Positions 6,468 to 12,679 of a DNA stretch of 18,023 nucleotides are shown here, piece by piece. Numbering within the stretch: the stretch's first letter is position 1; the number at the start of each line of letters is the position of its first letter. The stretch comes from Bacilli bacterium (GTDB lineage Bacteria; Bacillota_I; Bacilli_A; ML615J-28; CAG-698). The stretch is taken from assembly GCA_023228385.1 (NCBI GenBank), contig JALOBF010000018.1, forward strand, positions 1 through 18,023, in the 5' to 3' direction. The position numbers and the translations under genes were made by a program. The notes beneath the pieces were generated by a model that was given only the letters and a program-made list of their open reading frames with translations, was not told where the DNA came from and made no database searches.

Positions 6468-7592
6468 ATGAAATTTCTTGTTAATCGAGATTTATTGTGG
6501 CTTAATCTTAATAATATAAGCCGAGCCTTATCAACCAAACCGCCAATGCCTATTTTAACCGGAATTAAAATTGAAGCTCGGGGCAATAGTTTATTTCTTA
6601 CTGCTTCAAACAATGAAATTTCAATTCAGACTGAAATCAGAGATAAACGACGTCTACAAATAGAGGCAGAAGGTGTAGTTGTTGTTCCTGGAAAATATTT
6701 TATCGAAATTGTTAAGAAAATAGAAGCAAAAGAGATAGATATTTCAACATTTGAAGATAACATTATAAAAATCATCGCTGATCGTAGTCTTTTTTCTTTA
6801 AATGCATTCGATAAAGATAACTATCCGCTTATTTCATTTAACGATTCCGATGTAGCAATTACTATGGATGTTCTTAATCTGAAGCAATTGATTAAGAAAA
6901 CAACATTTGCTGCATCCCTTTCCGAATCCAGGGTTATTTTAACCGGTATTTCTTTTACGACTGAAGGACGTAAAATGGAAGTGGTTGCAACCGATAGTTA
7001 TCGATTAGCAAAAAAATTTATGGTGTTTGAAAAAGAATATCCCGATATTACGGCAATAATTCCAAGTCGGAGCCTTGATGAACTCAACAGGATAATGGAT
7101 GAGTCCGAAAGTGATGTTGAGATTCATTTCTCACCCTTAAAGGTATTGTTCAAATATAAAAACGTTTGGTTTCAAAGCCGGTTAATTGACGGAAAATATC
7201 CCAATACAACCACTCTAATTCCAACCGACTTTCTTATAAGTGTTAAATTTAATAAAAATGAAATGATATCCGCTATCGAAAGGGCTTCACTTTTTACTAG
7301 TTTTGATTCATCCAATATTGTAAAGTTAAAAATAAACAGCGATAAAACGGTCGAAATTTCGTCTACTAATAACGAAATAGGTGCTGTTAAGGAAGAATTA
7401 ATCCCTTTGGAATGTTCTAATCTGATAAATTTTGAAATTGCTTTTAGTTCTAAATATTTTTTGGATGCTTTACGCGTGTTTGATTCAACAGAAGTTACAA
7501 TTCATTTTACCGGCGAAATTAAACCTTTTATTATTACCGGATATTATGATGTCAATTTAACTCAACTTATCTTACCGGTCCGAATATCATAA
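6468..7592 (+). CDS. dnaN: DNA polymerase III beta subunit (sliding clamp)
   Basis: A 374-residue protein, the usual clamp length. It forms a dimeric ring that tethers DNA polymerase and repair partners to DNA. Matches run from the N-terminus (MKFLVNRDLLW, then a PMPILTGIKIEA segment) through VVATDSYRLAKK in domain 2 to the C-terminal LILPVRIS; the LPVR segment is the part of the clamp that helps form the partner pocket. The ATG at 6468 is preceded by AAGGAG at 6456-6461. It lies 70 bp after dnaA and ends at a shared terminator, where it meets the partition operon head-on instead of being followed by yaaA. Confidence 0.97.
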   Translation: MKFLVNRDLLWLNLNNISRALSTKPPMPILTGIKIEARGNSLFLTASNNEISIQTEIRDKRRLQIEAEGVVVVPGKYFIEIVKKIEAKEIDISTFEDNIIKIIADRSLFSLNAFDKDNYPLISFNDSDVAITMDVLNLKQLIKKTTFAASLSESRVILTGISFTTEGRKMEVVATDSYRLAKKFMVFEKEYPDITAIIPSRSLDELNRIMDESESDVEIHFSPLKVLFKYKNVWFQSRLIDGKYPNTTTLIPTDFLISVKFNKNEMISAIERASLFTSFDSSNIVKLKINSDKTVEISSTNNEIGAVKEELIPLECSNLINFEIAFSSKYFLDALRVFDSTEVTIHFTGEIKPFIITGYYDVNLTQLILPVRIS

Positions 7593-7593
7593 T

Positions 7594-7624
7594 AAAAAAA
7601 CGGCTTATATCAGGCCGTTTTTTT
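7594..7624. terminator. Bidirectional terminator between convergent dnaN and parA
   Basis: An 11-bp perfect stem (7594-7604 with 7614-7624) has a CGGC core, seven A on the left and seven T on the right, and a 9-nt loop. It can stop transcription in both directions. It lies 1 nt past the dnaN stop and 2 nt past the parA stop. Confidence 0.92.
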
Positions 7625-7626
7625 AT

Positions 7627-8412
7627 TTACAATGTAATATGACTAAAAATTTCCTTTAAATCTTCAAGTAATGCTTCCTTAGCTGTTTGATCATAACTAC
7701 TTGCCATTTTAATATCATCAAAAGGGCTGATGCCTTCGCTTTGTAAATTTTTGATAACCGACCTTTCTTGAAGTGCCGGTAGTACAATGGCCTTTGGCGT
7801 AAATTCTTTAGCTTGCTTTTCCAACTTCTCCAATGATATTCGCGGTGCCCGGCGATTTCGGCTGTAACCGTTAGGAACAATGTATTTTATTCCTTCAATA
7901 TCTATATCATTGTCGATAAAATATTGAATTGTATTGAAAAAACCACCAAGACCTAAACTATCAAGACCAATTACAAGTAAAATTACATCGCTTAAATCCA
8001 ATAAAACTTCGGAAAGCCTGCTGCTTGATGGGGGAAAATCAATTAAAATATAATCAAAATAAGAATTATATTCTTCCAGTATTTTTTTTAAGATTTTCTC
8101 TTGACTTCTTTCGAGTGTCAGTTTTAAAGATAATTTATCGGAATTAAGAGTTTTAATCAAATAAAGATTTTCTCTCGCCTCAATAAGGATATCACCCAAA
8201 TCTTTATGGTTAGCCAATAAAAACTCAAGGTAATTGTCGTTGGCATTGAATATTTTATCTTCGACTCCGAATACTTTGAAAATACTGTTTTGATCATCGA
8301 CACTGATAATTAGAACCTTCTTACCGGCTGATGAGTAACAATGAGCCATAAAACCGATAAAGGTGGTTTTTCCAACTCCGCCTTTTTTACAGAAAGCAGA
8401 TACGATTGGCAT
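7627..8412 (-). CDS. parA: ParA family partition ATPase
   Basis: A 261-residue ParA/MinD-superfamily ATPase, expected to bind nucleoid DNA with ATP and move a centromere complex. The deviant Walker A is KKGGVGKTT (9-17), with K10 as the signature lysine and K15 the P-loop lysine. A' is near SVDDQNS (37-43). Walker B is YILIDFPPS (121-129), with F where T is usual. There is no N-terminal DNA-binding extension, so it is the small ParA form seen in type Ib plasmid systems and Soj. A MinD-type C-terminal amphipathic helix is not obvious. Its ATG directly follows the stop of the RHH gene (TAGATG), with AAGGAGG at 8421-8427. Being paired with an RHH protein and a repeat array supports segregation over septum placement or another ParA role. 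Confidence 0.88.
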   Translation of the reverse strand: MPIVSAFCKKGGVGKTTFIGFMAHCYSSAGKKVLIISVDDQNSIFKVFGVEDKIFNANDNYLEFLLANHKDLGDILIEARENLYLIKTLNSDKLSLKLTLERSQEKILKKILEEYNSYFDYILIDFPPSSSRLSEVLLDLSDVILLVIGLDSLGLGGFFNTIQYFIDNDIDIEGIKYIVPNGYSRNRRAPRISLEKLEKQAKEFTPKAIVLPALQERSVIKNLQSEGISPFDDIKMASSYDQTAKEALLEDLKEIFSHITL

Positions 8413-8634
8413 CTATAAGCCCTCCTTATCTAATTTTTCAAGTACCGCCTCTTCAATAAATTGCGAAAAAACGATTCCTTTTTTAACTGATGCGATTTTA
8501 ACCCTTTTTCTTAATTCGCGGTCCATGGTAGCAGTATACTTTTCTCTGGCCGACCCAGTGACGCCAGTTGCATTGGTGACCGGGGTATCCATCGGGTTTT
8601 CCCTTTTTCTAAAAGGGAAATTCTTACCATTCAC
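8413..8634 (-). CDS. Ribbon-helix-helix protein, likely ParG/omega-like centromere-binding protein
   Basis: A 73-residue protein. The C-terminal part (about 31-70) has RHH layout: a short strand KYTATM (32-37), helix A DRELRKRVKIASVKKG (38-53) and helix B starting VFSQFIEEAV (55-64), as in CopG/ParG/omega proteins, where the paired strands read the DNA major groove. Residues 1-30 look disordered and contain basic residues (KRK-like FRKR at 8-11); in ParG such a tail stimulates the ATPase. A GTG start is chosen because GGAGGT lies 6 nt upstream; no ATG fits. It is first in an operon with parA, and an 8-bp repeat array lies immediately upstream. The role as partition adaptor and self-repressor is inferred from context. 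Confidence 0.8.
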   Translation of the reverse strand: MNGKNFPFRKRENPMDTPVTNATGVTGSAREKYTATMDRELRKRVKIASVKKGIVFSQFIEEAVLEKLDKEGL

Positions 8635-8657
8635 AATTTTACCTCCTTTGTTGTATA

Positions 8658-8801
8658 TGCATATTTCGGTATATACATATGTACATAATTACACATATCA
8701 ATATATACATATGTATACAAATCCATACATCTGTATAAACATAATTACATACACACATATTTAATGATATACGTAACTACGTAAAAACATAAATACATAA
8801 A
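8658..8801. repeat. Array A: about 18 in-phase 8-bp repeats, consensus TACATAWN (putative centromere/operator)
   Basis: Read from 8658 in steps of 8, units include TACATATG (8674), TACATAAT (8682), TACACATA (8690), TACATATG (8706), AACATAAT (8738), TACATACA (8746), CACATATT (8754), TACGTAAC (8770), TACGTAAA (8778), AACATAAA (8786) and TACATAAA (8794). Intervening units are degenerate (for example 8698, 8722, 8762). The constant phase over 144 bp is not expected from base composition alone. It lies 24 bp upstream of the RHH start and must contain that operon's promoter. RHH partition proteins bind arrays of 7-8 bp half-sites, so this is probably centromere and operator in one. Confidence 0.78.
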
Positions 8802-9056
8802 AAAACAAAAATTTAAAAGAACATTGGCGAAAGCCGCAACCGGAAATATTTTGCTTATGAGAATAAAATATCATACAAAAATCGGTCTAGAGCCCATCCC
8901 AACAAAACATGATTTCAACACTTGAAAATCCGGCTCAAATTTCGCTCATAATCGATTTTAATACATTTCTGGTAACTTTACTAATCCCCCCGGGGTTAAA
9001 GCAAAGGCGGCGATTTTTTAAAAAATTTAATTTTTACTTTTTTTCGACTTTTTTGC
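8802..9056. other. Non-coding spacer between repeat groups A and B
   Basis: No gene is supported here. Visible items are a small GGC-GAAA-GCC hairpin (8826-8835), a GC block CCCCCCGGGG near 8986-8995 in an otherwise AT-rich stretch, and a 14-bp AT palindrome ATTTTTTAAAAAAT (9013-9026). A single TACAT-containing match occurs near 8961. A 33-codon basic open frame on the minus strand (8996-9097) has no clear ribosome site and was not called. Confidence 0.5.
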
Positions 9057-9108
9057 ATTGTCGGAACGGCGTTTTTGATACCAATCCTTTTCTTCATGAT
9101 CCGACAAT
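9057..9108. repeat. 9-bp perfect inverted repeat flanking 34 bp, next to array B
   Basis: ATTGTCGGA (9057-9065) is repeated in inverted form as TCCGACAAT (9100-9108). The right arm touches the first unit of array B. It may be a hairpin, a protein site or a boundary of the partition region. No function can be assigned. Confidence 0.45.
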
Positions 9109-9155
9109 ACATAAAGATGTATTTACGTTATTACATATATACATATATACATAAT
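9106..9155. repeat. Array B: six in-phase 8-bp repeats
   Basis: Units at 9108, 9116, 9124, 9132, 9140 and 9148 read TACATAAA, GATGTATT, TACGTTAT, TACATATA, TACATATA and TACATAAT, the same 8-bp repeat and spacing as array A. The first two units form a near-palindrome AATACATAAAGATGTATT (9106-9123), which recurs with one change in group C. Confidence 0.75.
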
Positions 9156-9242
9156 ACGCCAACCAAGTTATTTTTTTCAACTCTTTTAGAATTGTAAGCA
9201 ACCCGCTCCGTATTTATTATACAAAAACAAAAACACAAAATC

Positions 9243-9306
9243 AATACATAAATATGTATTTATTCCTCTCTTATGTATTTATTGATTTATGTAAATACAT
9301 AAGAGA
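9243..9306. repeat. Group C: palindromic repeat elements with a 15-bp inverted repeat
   Basis: A perfect palindrome AATACATAAATATGTATT (9243-9260) is followed by a 15-bp perfect inverted repeat, TCTCTTATGTATTTA (9267-9281) and TAAATACATAAGAGA (9292-9306), with a 10-bp centre. Units at 9272, 9280, 9288 and 9296 keep the 8-bp step, with both orientations of TACATA. It lies about 65 bp upstream of the yaaA promoter -35 box. Confidence 0.7.
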
Positions 9307-9369
9307 TGCATTCTGTTTGGGAAGGCGGCCAGATGTGAGCTTATTTGGTAACTAAAAGAAAAAAACAAC

Positions 9370-9398
9370 TAGAAAAATTAAGAGAGACATGGTATAAT
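9370..9398 (+). promoter_or_regulatory. Extended -10 promoter of the yaaA-recF-gyrB-gyrA operon
   Basis: TATAAT (9393-9398) is preceded by TGG, giving an extended -10. A 4/6 -35 match, TAGAAA (9370-9375), lies 17 bp upstream. The predicted start near 9405 leaves a leader of about 57 nt. A lone TACATA (about 9402-9407) overlaps the predicted start, so the partition protein might touch this promoter. Confidence 0.7.
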
Positions 9399-9461
9399 AG
9401 ATACATAGTTTAAATACTGTTTATGGTATTGGAATGATGAAGAATAAATGAGACAAATTAT

Positions 9462-9689
9462 ATGAAAAAAGTTGTAAATATTAAAACCGAATATATAACC
9501 CTTGGTCAATTTTTAAAATATGTAAATATTGTTTCCGACGGGGTATCGGCAAAAAGATATATAAATGAAAGTAATGTTACGGTTAACGGTGTACATGAAA
9601 CACGGCGCGGGCGAAAACTTTATCCCGGATTTGAAATCGAAACCGACGACGGCACCTATTTAATAGGGAAAGCACAATGTTTTATTTAA
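9462..9689 (+). CDS. yaaA: S4-domain protein YaaA
   Basis: A 75-residue S4-type RNA-binding protein of the YaaA family, found between dnaN and recF in many Bacillota and associated with ribosome function. The S4-like core is ITLGQFLKYVNIVSDG followed by AKRYINESNVTVNGVHETRRGRKLYPG, where the NG...RRGRKL segment is the family hallmark. The ATG has only a weak GAG upstream (about 9450), so translation may be modest. Its 3' end overlaps recF by 13 nt, indicating coupling. It is the first gene after the partition cassette. Confidence 0.9.
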   Translation: MKKVVNIKTEYITLGQFLKYVNIVSDGVSAKRYINESNVTVNGVHETRRGRKLYPGFEIETDDGTYLIGKAQCFI

Positions 9690-10756
9690 AATCACTAAAA
9701 CTAACCGATTTTCGCTGTCATCAAAACTTATTTTTAACTTTTGCGAGATCGGTCAATATTATAATAGGTAAAAACGCCAGCGGTAAAACCAGTATCGTTG
9801 AGGCCATTCATTGTCTTGGCCTCGGTAAATCGTATAAAGCCGGTTCCAATACGGAAATGATTAGAAAAGGGGCCCCTTGCGGTATTATTAGGGCTGAAAT
9901 TGTAAATCAGGATAAAAATGATGAATTATTGTTTTCTTTGAGTCCTAACAGTAAAAAAGTTGCGCTTAATAATAAAACATTTGCCCGCTTAAGCGATTAT
10001 CTCGGCTACTTCAATGTTTCTGTTTTTTGCCCTGAAGACTATCGACTGATTAAAGGGACCCCCCGCGATCGCAGAAACTTCTTTGATATCAGCATCAGTC
10101 AGTTGTCATCGGGATACTTAAATGCTTCAATTCGGTACCGAAAAATCTTAAAGCAAAGAAATGAAATGCTTAAAATGATAGCCGGTAATCAAGGGTATGA
10201 TCGAATTCTCCTTAAAATTTTAACTGAACAGTTAATTAAAGAGGGGACAACGATAATTAATGAAAGAAAAAAATTTATATCGGCTCTCAATCCGCTTTTT
10301 AATAATAAAACAAAACAAATAAGTAGCGGAAAAGAGCAAGGGGTAATTAAATATTTAATGAATACCGATATTGACCGGCTTGAGCAAGTCTTTTCTCAAA
10401 AAATTGTTAACGAAATTGCGATGCAAACAACCCTTTTCGGTCCTCATCGTGACGATTTTGAAATTAAAATCAATGGTGAAAATGCCGGTACCTTTGCCTC
10501 GCAAGGACAGCAAAGAACCTTACTATTAGCGTCTAAACTGGCGTTAACGGAAATGCTCGCCAATAAAGATTCCCCTCTCGTCATTATCCTTGATGATGTT
10601 TTTAGCGAACTAGATTCCGCTCGACAAAATCAATTATTAAGCATGATAAACCGTGATTTTCAAATATTTATTACAACGACCTCGATTGAAAGTCTGGCGT
10701 CAAAACTACTCGAACATAGTAAAATTATAGAAATAGAAGAGGAGGAAAAACTTTGA
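9677..10756 (+). CDS. recF: DNA replication and repair protein RecF
   Basis: A 359-residue SMC-like ATPase that helps load RecA at single-strand gaps with RecO and RecR. Walker A is GKNASGKT (31-38), preceded by LKLTDFRCHQNLFL. The ABC-type signature region FASQGQQRTLLLASKLAL lies near 275-292, and Walker B is VIILDDVFSELD (302-313). Length is standard. The start lies inside the end of yaaA and the TGA stop overlaps the gyrB start by 4 nt (TTGA), so the operon is tightly coupled. Confidence 0.97.
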   Translation: MFYLKSLKLTDFRCHQNLFLTFARSVNIIIGKNASGKTSIVEAIHCLGLGKSYKAGSNTEMIRKGAPCGIIRAEIVNQDKNDELLFSLSPNSKKVALNNKTFARLSDYLGYFNVSVFCPEDYRLIKGTPRDRRNFFDISISQLSSGYLNASIRYRKILKQRNEMLKMIAGNQGYDRILLKILTEQLIKEGTTIINERKKFISALNPLFNNKTKQISSGKEQGVIKYLMNTDIDRLEQVFSQKIVNEIAMQTTLFGPHRDDFEIKINGENAGTFASQGQQRTLLLASKLALTEMLANKDSPLVIILDDVFSELDSARQNQLLSMINRDFQIFITTTSIESLASKLLEHSKIIEIEEEEKL

Positions 10757-12669
10757 AAGAACAAACAACCGCCTATTCCGGAAGTGATATTCAAATACTT
10801 GAAGGTCTAGAAGCTGTAAGAAAACGTCCGGGAATGTATATTGGTTCGACCGGACCTAGGGGATTGCATCATTTGGTTTGGGAAATTGTTGACAATGCCA
10901 TTGACGAAGCTCTAGCCGGGTATTGCGATCACATTGAAATTGAACTGCTTTCGGACAATGCGGTCCGTGTAACCGATAATGGCCGAGGGATTCCGGTGGA
11001 AATACACCCCAAAACCGGTGAATCGGCAGTCGAAGCGGTTTTTACTATTCTTCATGCCGGCGGTAAATTTGGTGGTTCTCCCTATAAGGTATCGGGTGGT
11101 CTCCATGGCGTCGGTGCCAGCGTTGTCAATGCCTTAAGCGAGCATTTGATTGTTGAAATAAAAAAAGACGGAAAACAATATATTCAAGAATATAGTCGGG
11201 GCGCCCGTTTATATCCGTTGAAAGAAACCGGAAAAACTGCCGAAAGCGGAACGCGTATTACTTTTAAACCTGATCCGGAAATCTTTACTGAAAATACGGA
11301 CTTTGAATATGAAACTTTAAGGAATCGTTTTCAACAATGCGCCTTTTTGAACAAAAATTTAAAAATATCTTTTACTGATAATCGCAATCCCGATAACATA
11401 AAAGCTTTTACTTATTGTTATGAAGGCGGCATCAAGGAATATGTTTCCTATTTAAACAAAAAAAAGACCCCTATTCATAATGATATTATCTATATAAGCG
11501 GGATTATCGATAAAATCGAAATTGAAATGGCACTTCAGTATACAGAAGAATATACAAATAATATATATTCATTTATTAATAATATTTATACCCCGGAAGG
11601 GGGAACGCACGAAGAAGGATTCCGCAATGCGTTAACCCGTATTCTCAACAACTACGGTAAAGACATTAATATGTTTAGAAAAGACGAATCTTTTTGTGGT
11701 GAGGATGTCAGAGAGGGATTAACGGCCATTATTAATTGCCGTCATCCCAATCCCCAATTTGACGGACAAACCAAAGCAAAATTAGGGAATACCGAAGTGC
11801 GAAGAATCACCTCTCAGATATTTAGCGAGGGAATGGAGACTTACTTAAAAGAAAACCCCGCATCCGCCAAAAACATTATTGAAAAAACGTTAATGGCTTC
11901 AAGAGCGCGCGTTGCCGCTAAAAAAGCCCGGGAAGCCACGCGAAGAAAAAGTCCGTTTGATTCCTTGGGTTTCGCCTCAAAATTAGCTGACTGCCGCTGT
12001 AAAGATCCGACAAGAAGTGAATTATTTATTGTTGAGGGGGAATCAGCCGGGGGCAGTGCTCGTCTTGGCCGCAACAGTGAATTTCAAGCAATCTTACCAC
12101 TGCGCGGTAAAGTATTGAATGTGGAAAGAGCGCGAATTGATAAAGTTTTAGGGAATAAAGAAATCATATCGATGATACAGGCCTTGGGAACGGGCATTGG
12201 CGATGAATTTAATGTTGACCAAACTCGATATTGGAAAATTGTGATTATGACCGATGCCGATGTAGACGGCGCTCATATTCGCACACTGCTTTTAACATTC
12301 TTTTATCGTTACATGCGTCCTTTGATTGAAAGAGGTTATATTTATATCGCTCAACCGCCTCTTTATAAAGTTGTCGCTAACCGGAAGACAACATATGCCT
12401 ACAGCGACCAAGAACTTCAAAAAATTCTTGAAATTTACCCAAAAACAATTAAGCCGACTTTACAGCGATATAAAGGATTAGGTGAAATGAACCCTGATCA
12501 ATTATGGGAAACAACAATGGATCCGCAGGCAAGAACACTCCTTCAAGTAAATCTTGATGACGCAATTGAAGCTGATGCTGTCTTTAGCATGTTAATGGGC
12601 GATGATGTTAATCCGCGGCGCGAATTTATTGAAGAGAACGCGGTTTTTGTTGAAAACCTAGATATATAG
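10753..12669 (+). CDS. gyrB: DNA gyrase subunit B
   Basis: A 638-residue ATPase subunit of gyrase, which introduces negative supercoils. The GHKL ATPase domain has E44 (general base), N48, D75, GRGIP (77-81) and GGLHGVG (115-121). The TOPRIM domain has E428 in EGESAGGSA and DADVD at 501-505; the C-terminal QRYKGLGEMNP segment is intact. Length fits the Gram-positive form without the insert of enterobacterial GyrB. The start is a TTG overlapping the recF stop, with GGAGG (10741-10745) 7 nt before it. gyrA follows after 10 nt. Confidence 0.98.
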   Translation: MKEQTTAYSGSDIQILEGLEAVRKRPGMYIGSTGPRGLHHLVWEIVDNAIDEALAGYCDHIEIELLSDNAVRVTDNGRGIPVEIHPKTGESAVEAVFTILHAGGKFGGSPYKVSGGLHGVGASVVNALSEHLIVEIKKDGKQYIQEYSRGARLYPLKETGKTAESGTRITFKPDPEIFTENTDFEYETLRNRFQQCAFLNKNLKISFTDNRNPDNIKAFTYCYEGGIKEYVSYLNKKKTPIHNDIIYISGIIDKIEIEMALQYTEEYTNNIYSFINNIYTPEGGTHEEGFRNALTRILNNYGKDINMFRKDESFCGEDVREGLTAIINCRHPNPQFDGQTKAKLGNTEVRRITSQIFSEGMETYLKENPASAKNIIEKTLMASRARVAAKKAREATRRKSPFDSLGFASKLADCRCKDPTRSELFIVEGESAGGSARLGRNSEFQAILPLRGKVLNVERARIDKVLGNKEIISMIQALGTGIGDEFNVDQTRYWKIVIMTDADVDGAHIRTLLLTFFYRYMRPLIERGYIYIAQPPLYKVVANRKTTYAYSDQELQKILEIYPKTIKPTLQRYKGLGEMNPDQLWETTMDPQARTLLQVNLDDAIEADAVFSMLMGDDVNPRREFIEENAVFVENLDI

Positions 12670-12679
12670 GGAGGTATTT

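Noticed and set aside
8363..8764. 133-codon plus-strand frame over the RHH gene and array A
   Set aside because: It is antisense to the parA/RHH genes, and its C-terminus is translated repeat sequence.
8996..9097. 33-codon basic open frame on the minus strand
   Set aside because: No convincing ribosome site, low-complexity Lys-rich translation, and it lies in AT-rich spacer beside array B. Probably chance.
8909..9154. 81-codon open frame on the plus strand
   Set aside because: It runs through array B, ends in repeat-derived residues, and has no ribosome site or recognisable domain.
8658..9306. CRISPR array
   Set aside because: Units are 8 bp, degenerate and without unique 30-40 bp spacers, and no cas genes are nearby.
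8658..9306. Plasmid replication iterons with a Rep protein
   Set aside because: No Rep gene is present in the window; the neighbouring genes are ParA and an RHH protein, so partition fits better.
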